From Candidatus Sulfurimonas marisnigri (GTDB lineage Bacteria; Campylobacterota; Campylobacteria; Campylobacterales; Sulfurimonadaceae), in the NCBI RefSeq assembly GCF_015265475.1, contig NZ_CP054493.1, positions 2,418,001 to 2,482,000 on the forward strand: a DNA stretch of 64,000 nucleotides. The letters are read 5' to 3'. Below, piece by piece: positions 56,676 to 64,000 of this stretch. The number at the start of each line of letters is the position of its first letter. Positions within the stretch are counted from its first letter, which is position 1. The translations under genes were made by a program, and so were the position numbers. The notes under the pieces were generated by a model. That model was not told where the DNA came from, searched no databases, and saw nothing but the letters and a program-made list of their open reading frames with translations.

Positions 56676-56915
56676 ATGGCTGAGAATAAAACAAATACAG
56701 ATCGCATTAAAAGAATTTATGACCTTTGTGAAGATCACTTTGGAGATGTTCGTTTCGTTGGAGTAAAATTACAAAATAAAATTGGCTGGGTAGCAAAAGT
56801 ACAATTTGATGGTGATTTTGAAAATTTGACTGCAGATGGTGAAACAAGTATTGATGCTCTACGTAAACTTAAAAATCGTGTTAAGAAAATCATAAAAAGA
56901 TATAACGGTGTTTAG
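56676..56915 (+). CDS. Conserved-looking hypothetical protein
   Basis: The 79-residue protein is charged, with no membrane segment: helix (TDRIKRIYDLCEDHFG), strands (VRFVGVKLQN, GWVAKVQFDG), then helix (SIDALRKLKNRVKKIIKRY). I do not recognise it. AAAGGAA precedes the ATG, and a hairpin terminator follows, so it looks like a genuine single-gene unit. Confidence 0.65.
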   Translation: MAENKTNTDRIKRIYDLCEDHFGDVRFVGVKLQNKIGWVAKVQFDGDFENLTADGETSIDALRKLKNRVKKIIKRYNGV

Positions 56916-56933
56916 TAAATAGTTCTACAAGTA

Positions 56934-56962
56934 AAACGACCAACACACCAGGGAGGTCGTTT
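56934..56962 (+). terminator. terminator of hypothetical gene
   Basis: AAACGACC pairs with GGTCGTTT around a 13-nt loop, 19 bp after the stop codon. The U tract is short (TTTATAAAT). Confidence 0.6.
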
Positions 56963-57078
56963 ATAAATGTAATAATACCTTACTATTCTTATAAATAAAT
57001 AATCTTTCCCTATTTCTATTTCTCTCTTAAAAATATTTTATTATTTGAAAATATTACTAAATTCTTTTAATATGTGTA

Positions 57079-57109
57079 CTATTCACACAGTGCTCTAATG
57101 TGTGAATAG
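57079..57109. promoter_or_regulatory. paired inverted DnaA-box-like 9-mers
   Basis: CTATTCACA (57079-57087) and its inverted copy TGTGAATAG (57101-57109) form a 12-bp perfect inverted repeat with a 9-bp spacer. They match the YTATTCACN consensus described for Helicobacter DnaA. Confidence 0.55.
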
Positions 57110-57288
57110 TTTAAACCTTTACTCTATCTAAATTTGATAATTCTTTATTTTTTTAAGAACTAATTTATATAAATGTTTTCTTAAAAAAGTATATTTTCCA
57201 ATTGCCTTTGTTCCTATAATAGGGCTTGTTGAGCTTTTATTACTTACACTTATTTTTATAATTATTTTTTACTAATACCTATCTTTAG

Positions 57289-57356
57289 TTATTCACATTG
57301 GAGCTTCCAAAATATAATAATTTATCTTTAACATATAAATAATCAATTGTGAATAA
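57289..57356. promoter_or_regulatory. second pair of inverted DnaA-box-like 9-mers
   Basis: TTATTCACA (57289-57297) and TGTGAATAA (57348-57356) face each other around a 50-bp stretch containing AATATAATAATTTATC, which could melt easily. Confidence 0.55.
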
Positions 57357-57366
57357 ACTGTCTTTA

Positions 57367-58278
57367 TTAAATACTCATACTGTCAAAACAAATTTTAAAA
57401 AAGTCAACTTCGCTATTAATATGAAATTTTTTATTGTAAAGGTCAAACTCCAACTCATTAGCATGGAGAAGTAGTCTTGATGCGCCACTGTTGCTTATTC
57501 TCTGTAATGGAGTTAATTCCTTATCTAAAAACTTTACTATATTCTCTTCGCTCTGTCCATAAATTGGATCACCCACAATAGAATGTTTCACATGAAACAA
57601 ATGAACTCTAATTTGGTGCTGTCTTCCAGTAAAGGGTGAACACTCAACTAGAGTCATATCTTTGTCTGGAAAGTATTTTAAAGGCTTTACATCTGTTTTT
57701 GACTTCTTTCCATCTTCATGCACTTTAACTACCATTCTTACTATTGCACTCTCATCCTGCTTTCTTAAAAGTGGGGCTTCTATACAGATATCATTTTTTA
57801 CTTCTCCATGAACCATAGCTAAGTACTTTTTTTTCATATCTCGTTCTTGAAACATCATCTTTATATCTCGTTCACTATTTTTATTTTTAGAGCATAATAC
57901 TAATCCGCTTGTCTCTTGATCTATTCTATGAGCAATATTAGCATCTCTTCCAAATTGGTATTTAAGTTCATCAATAAGTGAGTATGGTGTATTTCTATTT
58001 TGAGGATGAATAAGAAGCCCACTAGGTTTGTCAAAAACAACAAACTCATCATATTCTACATGTACTTGCAACCCTTTACTGATTGGCTCAAAACATATAA
58101 ACTCAATTTCACCCTCTATCTCTGTAGATGATTTATCCATTATTTCACCATTAACAAGCACTCTTCCTTTTGATATAAAACGCTGTGCTTCTTTTTGCGT
58201 GTAACCTAACTCTTTAACAATAAATAAGAAAGCTCTCTGCTTTTCTTTAATAAACATTTTTTTTAAAATAAATGGCAA
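57367..58278 (-). CDS. RluA-family RNA pseudouridine synthase
   Basis: The 303-residue enzyme has an N-terminal S4 RNA-binding domain (AQRFISKGRVLVNGEI) followed by the pseudouridylate synthase core. The catalytic aspartate is in HRIDQETSGLVL, and FTGRQHQIRVHL is conserved. The target uridine is unknown. A TTG start at 58278 is kept because TAGGAA lies eight bases before it; an in-frame ATG at 58257 has only A-rich DNA upstream. A parS-like site lies inside the coding region at 57584-57599. Confidence 0.88.
   Translation of the reverse strand: MPFILKKMFIKEKQRAFLFIVKELGYTQKEAQRFISKGRVLVNGEIMDKSSTEIEGEIEFICFEPISKGLQVHVEYDEFVVFDKPSGLLIHPQNRNTPYSLIDELKYQFGRDANIAHRIDQETSGLVLCSKNKNSERDIKMMFQERDMKKKYLAMVHGEVKNDICIEAPLLRKQDESAIVRMVVKVHEDGKKSKTDVKPLKYFPDKDMTLVECSPFTGRQHQIRVHLFHVKHSIVGDPIYGQSEENIVKFLDKELTPLQRISNSGASRLLLHANELEFDLYNKKFHINSEVDFFKICFDSMSI
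57584..57599. promoter_or_regulatory. parS-like site inside the RluA-family gene
   Basis: TGTTTCACATGAAACA is the exact reverse complement of the core at 53980-53995 and differs from canonical parS by one base. Conservation of a 16-mer palindrome inside a coding sequence suggests selection for ParB binding. Confidence 0.75.
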
Positions 58279-58391
58279 ACTTTAATTCCTATTTAATGAA
58301 TCTTTAATCAGTATTTTACATAGATTTATGTAGAATAAATCACTGAATTTTAACATAAAAACATAAGATAATTATCATAAGGGTTTAATAT

Positions 58392-59720
58392 ATGATCGAA
58401 AGATATTCTAGAGAAGAGATGAGTTCAAAATGGACTATGCAGGCAAAATATCAAGCTTGGTTAGACGTAGAAAAAGCGGTTGTAAAAGCTTGGGCAAAAC
58501 TAGGAAAGATACCACAAGACGATGCAGATAAGATTGTAGCAAATGCTGGTTTTAATATAGAGCGAATTGATGAGATAGAAGCAGTTACTCGTCACGACCT
58601 TATAGCATTTACTACAAGTGTGTCTGAAACACTTGGTGACGAGAGCAGATGGTTTCACTATGGTATGACAAGCTCAGACACAGTTGACACTGCTGTTGCT
58701 CTCCAAATGAAATCTTCTTTGGAGTTAGTTATTGAAGATGTTAAGATGATTATGGAGTCAATCAAAAAAAGAGCTATGGAACATAAAATGACTCTTATGG
58801 TTGGTCGAAGTCATGGTATACACGGCGAGCCAATAACATTCGGTCTTGTGTTAGCTGTATGGTACGATGAGATGGCAAGACACTTGGAAAATTTGGAACA
58901 AACTCTTGTTGTCATAGGTGTTGGTCAAGTTAGTGGAGCAATGGGTAATTTTGCTCACGCACCATTAGAGCTCGAAGAGTACGCATGTGAAGAGTTGGGT
59001 CTCAAACCTGCACCGGCATCTAACCAAGTTATACAACGTGATAGATATGCTAGACTTGCTACTGCTTTGGCATTAATGGCAAGCTCTATTGAAAAATTTG
59101 CGGTACAAGTTCGTCACTGGCAAAGAACTGAGGTTTATGAGTGTGAAGAGTATTTTGCAAAAGGTCAGAAAGGCTCATCTGCTATGCCTCATAAAAGAAA
59201 CCCTATATTAACAGAGAATATAACGGGATTAGCTAGAATGATTAGAGCTTATGCAATGCCCGCTATGGAAAATGTTGCTCTTTGGCATGAAAGAGACATC
59301 AGCCATTCTTCAACAGAAAGGTTTTGGTTACCAGATAGTTTTATAACAACTGACTTTATGCTTCATCGCATGAATAACGTTATTGCCAACCTAACTGTAT
59401 ACCCTGAGAACATGATCAAAAACCTAAACCTTACTGGTGGATTGGTTTTTTCTCAACGCGTTTTACTGGAACTTCCTATTAAAGGTGTTAGCCGTGAAGA
59501 TGCATATAGAATAGTTCAGAGAAACGCTATGAAAGTTTGGGAAGAGATTCAACAAGGCAAACCTACTACAAATGAAGCTGGAGAGTCTTTGTATCTAAAC
59601 CATTTATTGGCAGATGAAGAGCTAAGAAACTCTCTTTCAAAAGAACAGATAAGAGAGTGTTTTAACTATGACTATTACACTAAAAATGTAGATAATATTT
59701 TTGCAAGAGTTTTTAAATAA
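58392..59720 (+). CDS. purB: Adenylosuccinate lyase
   Basis: PurB removes fumarate from SAICAR and adenylosuccinate in purine synthesis. The fumarase/lyase signature GSSAMPHKRNPILTEN is present, as are TSSDTVDTAVALQ and the catalytic GRSHGIHGEPIT. The 442-residue length is typical. ATAAGGG is upstream of the ATG. It is followed after 26 bp by nrdA. Confidence 0.96.
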   Translation: MIERYSREEMSSKWTMQAKYQAWLDVEKAVVKAWAKLGKIPQDDADKIVANAGFNIERIDEIEAVTRHDLIAFTTSVSETLGDESRWFHYGMTSSDTVDTAVALQMKSSLELVIEDVKMIMESIKKRAMEHKMTLMVGRSHGIHGEPITFGLVLAVWYDEMARHLENLEQTLVVIGVGQVSGAMGNFAHAPLELEEYACEELGLKPAPASNQVIQRDRYARLATALALMASSIEKFAVQVRHWQRTEVYECEEYFAKGQKGSSAMPHKRNPILTENITGLARMIRAYAMPAMENVALWHERDISHSSTERFWLPDSFITTDFMLHRMNNVIANLTVYPENMIKNLNLTGGLVFSQRVLLELPIKGVSREDAYRIVQRNAMKVWEEIQQGKPTTNEAGESLYLNHLLADEELRNSLSKEQIRECFNYDYYTKNVDNIFARVFK

Positions 59721-59746
59721 AAAGTTTAAAATATATAGGATAACCC

Positions 59747-62113
59747 ATGATAACAATTATAAAGAGAAACGGCAGAACAGAAGCACTTGATATTACTAAA
59801 ATACAAAAGTATACATCAGCTGCAGTTTCTGGATTAAGTAATGTGTCACAAAGTGAATTGGAAGTTGATGCACAGATTCATTTTCGTGATGGCATAACAT
59901 CTAAAGAGATACAGCAAACATTAATCAAAACGGCTGTTGATAAAATTGACATTGACGCTCCTAACTGGACATTTGTTGCTTCGCGCCTTTTTCTATTTAA
60001 CCTATATCATCAAGTAAATGGTTTTACCGGTTACTGCTCACTGGAAAAATATTTTAAAAGAGGCGAGAAAGAAGGAAGACTTCTTTTAGGCATTAGTGAT
60101 ATGTACGACCTTGATAGATTAGAAAAACATATAAAGCCTGAACGTGATATGCTATTTAACTATCTAGGCGTTAAAACACTCTATGACAGATATCTAATCA
60201 AAGATAGAAACTCTGACCCTATAGAGCTTCCTCAGCATATGTTTATGGCTATTGCCATGTTCTTAGCTCAAAGAGAAGAAAATAAGCATGAATGGGCTAT
60301 TAAATTCTATGATATGGTAAGTCAGTTTCAAGTAATGCTTGCAACCCCTACTCTCTCAAATGCAAGAACAACTAGACACCAGCTTAGTTCTTGTTATATT
60401 GGCTCTACTCCTGACAATATAGAGGGTATCTTTGACTCCTACCAAGAGATGGCAATGCTATCTAAATTTGGCGGAGGGATTGGCTGGGATTGGACTGGAG
60501 TTCGCTCTATGGGTTCATATATAGATGGGCATAAAAATGCGGCAGGCGGAACAGTACCATTTTTGAAAATCACAAATGATATTGCTATAGCAGTTGATCA
60601 ACTAGGGACCAGAAAAGGTGCCATCGCTGTTTACTTAGAACCTTGGCATATAGATGTCAATGACTTTTTAGATTTAAAGAAAAACTCTGGTGAAGAGCGT
60701 CGTCGTGCTCATGATCTTTTTCCTGCTATGTGGTTAAATGATCTATTTATGCAGAGGGTTCAAGAAGATGCAATATGGACACTTTTTGATCCTTATGACG
60801 CAGGAGAGTTAGCTACACTTTTTGGTGATGATTTTAACAAAAGATACAAAGAACTTGAAGAAGACGAGAGCATCATAAAAGAGAAAGTTAAAGCTAAAGC
60901 TCTCTGGAAAAAGATTCTAACATCTTACTTTGAATCTGGTTCCCCTTTTCTATGCTTTAAAGATAATGCTAACAGAGCTAACCCAAATAATCACACTGGT
61001 GTTATTAGAAGCTCGAACCTATGTACAGAGATATTTCAAAACACTAACCCAAACACTTATAAAATAAAATTCATCTTTGAAAATGGTGATAGCATCTCTT
61101 ATGAAGAAGATGAAATAGTAAAAGTTGACAGTGGACTAGAAAAACCTGCGAAGAAAGTTACTGCACTTGACTCTCTTGGTGGTCAACCAATCTATGTAGT
61201 TGAAAAAGAGAAAATAAATGGAGATACAGCAGTTTGTAACCTAGCTTCTGTAAATCTCTCCCGTATAAATACAAAAGAAGAGATAGATAAAGTTGTTCCA
61301 ATAGCTGTCCGTGCTTTAGACAATGTAATTGACCTTAACTTCTATCCAATTGAAAAAGTAAAACGCACAAATATGAAGAGTCGCTCCATTGGTCTTGGTG
61401 TTATGGGTGAAGCTCAGATGTTAGCCGAGAAATCAATAGCTTGGGGAACTCAAGAACACTTTGATAAAATAGATGAGATTATGGAGGCTGTTAGCTATAA
61501 CACTATCTCAGCTTCTTCGGACTTAGCATTAGAAAAGGGCATCTATCCAGAGTTTAAAGGTTCTCAGTGGAGCAAGGGTGTAATGCCAATGGACCATGCT
61601 AGTGCTGAAGTAAAAAATCTTGTTGACCGTGGTGGACTTTTTGCCTCTTCTTATGAGTGGGATGAACTTCGGTCAAAAGTTAAAAATCAAGGGATGAGAA
61701 ACGGTTACCTTATGGCCATAGCGCCTACAAGTTCTATCTCTATTCTTACAGGAACAACGCAGGCTATTGAGCCGGTATATAAAAGAAAGTGGTATGAAGA
61801 GAATCTATCTGGTCTAATACCAGTTGTTGTTCCTAATCTTTCACCTGAGACTTGGTCTTACTATACTCCTGCTTATGATCTAAACCAAACTCTTCTTATA
61901 AAAGCGGCAGCAATTAGACAAAAATGGTTAGATCAAGGTCAGAGCCTAAATATATTTATTACATTAGATAAAGCGAGTGGAAAATACCTAAATGAGATTT
62001 ACATGTTAGCTTGGAAATTAGGTCTAAAATCTACATATTATCTACGCTCGCAATCACCAGAAGTCAATAATGACGTAGAAGACAGAAGTATGGAGTGTGT
62101 AGGTTGTCAATAA
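59747..62113 (+). CDS. nrdA: Ribonucleoside-diphosphate reductase, alpha subunit (class I)
   Basis: NrdA reduces ribonucleotides for DNA synthesis. An ATP-cone covers about the first 90 residues (ITIIKRNGRTEALDITKIQKY). The active site includes SSCYIGSTPDN, NLCTEIFQNTN and a second conserved cysteine in AVCNLASVNLSR. The C terminus ends ECVGCQ, the swinging redox pair. The 788-residue length fits class Ia. The radical-bearing NrdB subunit is not in this window. Confidence 0.94.
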   Translation: MITIIKRNGRTEALDITKIQKYTSAAVSGLSNVSQSELEVDAQIHFRDGITSKEIQQTLIKTAVDKIDIDAPNWTFVASRLFLFNLYHQVNGFTGYCSLEKYFKRGEKEGRLLLGISDMYDLDRLEKHIKPERDMLFNYLGVKTLYDRYLIKDRNSDPIELPQHMFMAIAMFLAQREENKHEWAIKFYDMVSQFQVMLATPTLSNARTTRHQLSSCYIGSTPDNIEGIFDSYQEMAMLSKFGGGIGWDWTGVRSMGSYIDGHKNAAGGTVPFLKITNDIAIAVDQLGTRKGAIAVYLEPWHIDVNDFLDLKKNSGEERRRAHDLFPAMWLNDLFMQRVQEDAIWTLFDPYDAGELATLFGDDFNKRYKELEEDESIIKEKVKAKALWKKILTSYFESGSPFLCFKDNANRANPNNHTGVIRSSNLCTEIFQNTNPNTYKIKFIFENGDSISYEEDEIVKVDSGLEKPAKKVTALDSLGGQPIYVVEKEKINGDTAVCNLASVNLSRINTKEEIDKVVPIAVRALDNVIDLNFYPIEKVKRTNMKSRSIGLGVMGEAQMLAEKSIAWGTQEHFDKIDEIMEAVSYNTISASSDLALEKGIYPEFKGSQWSKGVMPMDHASAEVKNLVDRGGLFASSYEWDELRSKVKNQGMRNGYLMAIAPTSSISILTGTTQAIEPVYKRKWYEENLSGLIPVVVPNLSPETWSYYTPAYDLNQTLLIKAAAIRQKWLDQGQSLNIFITLDKASGKYLNEIYMLAWKLGLKSTYYLRSQSPEVNNDVEDRSMECVGCQ

Positions 62114-62114
62114 A

Positions 62115-62480
62115 ATGAAGCCGATACTTGCAAAAGAGTTGCCAAATTTTTTAAAGAGGTTTGGCAATTTTGTTCATGGCGAACTTCGAAATATAGAAAT
62201 CATCTCACCAACTGTTATTAAACTCACTATAGCAGGGCAGGACAGTGCTAGAGGTTTTGATTGGCTAACAATAGAGTTAGAGTTAAGTGGTGTTAGCGAT
62301 GCAAAACTTTTGGATAGCTCCAAACTTCTACATGTAGATATGAGCAATGGCATAAATATAATCTTTGAAGAAAACAGTTTTGCTTTTGGCATTGGTGATT
62401 ATCATAATTTATCTGGTATAAAAAATGCTGTGTGCTACATAATATCTTCTAGTATAAAATACAAAGAAGGATTATTTTAA
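62115..62480 (+). CDS. Hypothetical protein downstream of nrdA
   Basis: The 121-residue protein is soluble, with alternating strands and no recognised domain: FVHGELRNIEIISPTVIKLTI, then FDWLTIELELSGVSDAKLL. It starts one base after the nrdA stop and is followed 10 bp later by fliW, so it is certainly in the same transcript. The function is unknown; proximity to nrdA may be only operonic. Confidence 0.65.
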   Translation: MKPILAKELPNFLKRFGNFVHGELRNIEIISPTVIKLTIAGQDSARGFDWLTIELELSGVSDAKLLDSSKLLHVDMSNGINIIFEENSFAFGIGDYHNLSGIKNAVCYIISSSIKYKEGLF

Positions 62481-62490
62481 GGAGAAACAG

Positions 62491-62880
62491 ATGAAAAAGT
62501 ACAATGTAAGAGGAAGTGTTTTAGGTTTTGAAGATACTATAAATATAGAGATACATGAAATTGATGAGCTTTTTTCAACGATGCAAGATATGGATAACAA
62601 AGATATATCTTTTACAATTATAAATCCTTACATGTTAAGAGAGTACTCATTTGATCTACCAACAGATATAAAAGTTATTTTAGGAATAAACGAAACATCT
62701 AATGTTAGTGTATATAACATAGTCATTATTCAAAAACCACTCGAAGATTCTACAATAAATTTTTTAGCCCCAATTATTATAAATAATGACAACAACAAGG
62801 TTGCTCAAGCTGTTCTTGATTCAAAAAGACATCCAGATTTCGGGATGAGTGAAACTATAAAATCTTTTAAAGAGCAATAA
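62491..62880 (+). CDS. fliW: Flagellar assembly factor FliW
   Basis: FliW binds flagellin and antagonises CsrA, coupling flagellin synthesis to secretion. The 129-residue protein has the family layout: RGSVLGFEDTINIEI at the N terminus, FTIINPYMLREYSFDLP, then NFLAPIIINNDNNKVAQAVL. AAGGAGA lies just before the ATG. It closes the nrdA transcript. Confidence 0.92.
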   Translation: MKKYNVRGSVLGFEDTINIEIHEIDELFSTMQDMDNKDISFTIINPYMLREYSFDLPTDIKVILGINETSNVSVYNIVIIQKPLEDSTINFLAPIIINNDNNKVAQAVLDSKRHPDFGMSETIKSFKEQ

Positions 62881-62956
62881 TAAATATTTTTAAAACTCGT
62901 TAACACTCTATAAACAATTTAGTTATAAACTTTTATCATTAGAATAAGGAATAACT

Positions 62957-64000
62957 ATGAAAAAATTACTTTTATTAGGTTTAGTAAATCTAAGCCTTTT
63001 ATATGCGCAAGATGGTGTAGAGTTTAAATACGCACCCACTGACACACAGAGACAACACCCAACAAGCCAAAATTATATACTCTCTTACAATAATATAATT
63101 GAAAATGTAAGAACAAGCGTTGTAAATATATCTACTAAAAAAACTATCAACAATAGAGGGGAAGAGTCTAACCCATTTATGAATGATCCATACTTTAGAG
63201 AGTTCTTTAAAAATCAAAGACAAATTCCACAAGAAAGAGTTCAAAGAGCATTAGGCTCAGGTGTTATAATCTCTCAAGATGGTTATATTATTACTAACAA
63301 CCATGTTATTGACGGTTCAGATACAATAAAAGTAAGTATTGCTGGAGATAAAAAAGAGTATGAAGCACAAATTATAGGTACAGATTCAAAAAGCGATTTA
63401 GCAATAATAAAGATAGAAGCAAAAGATTTAAATGCTGTGACTATCTATAACTCTGATAAAGTAAAAGTAGGTGATATTGTATTTGCTCTTGGAAATCCAT
63501 TTGGCATTGGTGAAACAATTACTCAAGGTATAGTTTCAGCAACAAGAAGAAGTGGTGTTGGCATAGTAGAGTATGAAGATTTCATTCAAACTGATGCTTC
63601 CATAAATCCAGGAAACTCTGGTGGTGCACTTATAAACTCAGCAGGATACCTAATAGGAATAAACTCAGCAATTCTTTCAAAAAGTGGCGGAAATGTTGGA
63701 ATAGGGTTTTCAATTCCTTCAAACATGGTCACCTCCATAGCAACTGAACTTATAAATAAAGGCAAATACAGTCGTGCTTATTTAGGTGTTGTGATTTCAG
63801 ATATAAGTGCTGAAATGAGCAGTTTTTACAATGATAATTTTGGAGCATTGATAACAAGTATAGAAGATAATAGTCCTGCTTTCAAAGCTGGTTTAAAAAG
63901 AGGTGATTTAATAATTTCAGTTAATGGGAAAAAAATTCAAAGTGCAAGTGAACTTAAAAATAATATAGGCTCCTACTCACCATTAAGAGTTGTTAATGTT
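62957..64000 (+). CDS. HtrA/DegP-family periplasmic serine protease (3' end beyond window)
   Basis: This is a Do-type protease/chaperone of the envelope stress response. A signal peptide covers residues 1-17 (MKKLLLLGLVNLSLLYA). The catalytic triad is His116 (TNNHVIDG), Asp147 (KSDLAII) and Ser221 (NPGNSGGAL). The first PDZ domain begins near YLGVVISDIS, and the second is outside the window. AATAAGGA precedes the ATG. The gene is truncated only by the window edge, with 348 codons visible. Confidence 0.93.
   Translation, partial: MKKLLLLGLVNLSLLYAQDGVEFKYAPTDTQRQHPTSQNYILSYNNIIENVRTSVVNISTKKTINNRGEESNPFMNDPYFREFFKNQRQIPQERVQRALGSGVIISQDGYIITNNHVIDGSDTIKVSIAGDKKEYEAQIIGTDSKSDLAIIKIEAKDLNAVTIYNSDKVKVGDIVFALGNPFGIGETITQGIVSATRRSGVGIVEYEDFIQTDASINPGNSGGALINSAGYLIGINSAILSKSGGNVGIGFSIPSNMVTSIATELINKGKYSRAYLGVVISDISAEMSSFYNDNFGALITSIEDNSPAFKAGLKRGDLIISVNGKKIQSASELKNNIGSYSPLRVVNV

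Larger units (their letters stand above)
56916..57366. other. gene-free AT-rich interval with DnaA-box cluster (candidate origin)
   Basis: This 451-bp interval has no plausible gene. It holds a terminator hairpin (56934-56962) and then about 400 bp of very AT-rich DNA with four 9-mers of the form YTATTCACA: CTATTCACA at 57079-57087 (plus) and 57101-57109 (minus), TTATTCACA at 57289-57297 (plus) and 57348-57356 (minus). The first pair forms a perfect 12-bp inverted repeat. Such 9-mers are the epsilonproteobacterial DnaA-box type. A parS-like site lies 230 bp to the right. An origin or DnaA-titration role is inferred; dnaA is not in the window. Confidence 0.55.

Overview
The window is low-GC chromosomal DNA that looks like a free-living, sulfur-oxidising member of the Campylobacterota (epsilonproteobacteria), closest in style to Sulfurimonas. 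The grounds are a soxC-soxD-soxY-soxZ cluster, two Tat-exported sulfide-oxidising flavoproteins, FliW and FliI, an N-terminally extended RNase J, and promoters with a strong TATAAT and little -35. This is read from gene content only; no database search was possible. I saw no prophage, insertion sequence or CRISPR array.

Layout. 0-6.2 kb: rpsT-prfA, dapF-coaE-speE-like, a DUF2892 protein and flavocytochrome-c-type sulfide dehydrogenase flavoprotein, purM. 6.2-9.7 kb: a lipoprotein, a DUF302-like periplasmic protein and a FadL/OmpP1 outer-membrane protein. 10.1-15.7 kb: a complete rRNA operon on the minus strand (16S, tRNA-Ala, 23S, 5S) with its consensus promoter and both long precursor-processing stems. 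15.9-17.0 kb: Bax-inhibitor-1 family protein and stand-alone ThiD2. 17.3-21.7 kb: sox genes plus an exported metallo-beta-lactamase-fold lipoprotein. 22.0-27.3 kb: MOSC protein, bioC-like, znuBCA-type metal transporter, secG, frr, pyrE.

27.3-35.2 kb is the most coherent system: exported NagZ, a sodium:solute symporter, AnmK, AmgK, MurU, an EAL protein with a dead GGDEF domain, and an exported MltB-type lytic transglycosylase, all co-oriented. Together they read as a cell-wall salvage module in which the disaccharide is split outside the cytoplasm and the muramyl sugar is imported by the symporter instead of AmpG. The facing operon (35.2-39.7 kb) carries a hexose mutarotase, a FucP-type sugar transporter, a Cof-type HAD phosphatase and a KefB-type antiporter, and may supply missing steps.

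40.1-51.0 kb: a tetraheme cytochrome, pyrG, a frame-disrupted recJ, sulfide:quinone reductase with a second exported metallo-beta-lactamase-fold protein, a beta-propeller/alpha-solenoid protein, fliI and folE. 51.1-64.0 kb: rnj, rsmA, hisF, a nucleosidase-family protein, rlmN, rluA-like, purB, nrdA, fliW and an HtrA protease cut by the window edge. Two identical parS-like sites (53980 and 57584) bracket this stretch, and the 450-bp gene-free interval at 56916-57366 holds four DnaA-box-like 9-mers. This marks it as an origin-proximal region and a candidate replication origin or DnaA-binding locus.

Across the window the 8-mer TACATGTA is strongly over-represented (22 copies counted by eye), almost always inside genes.
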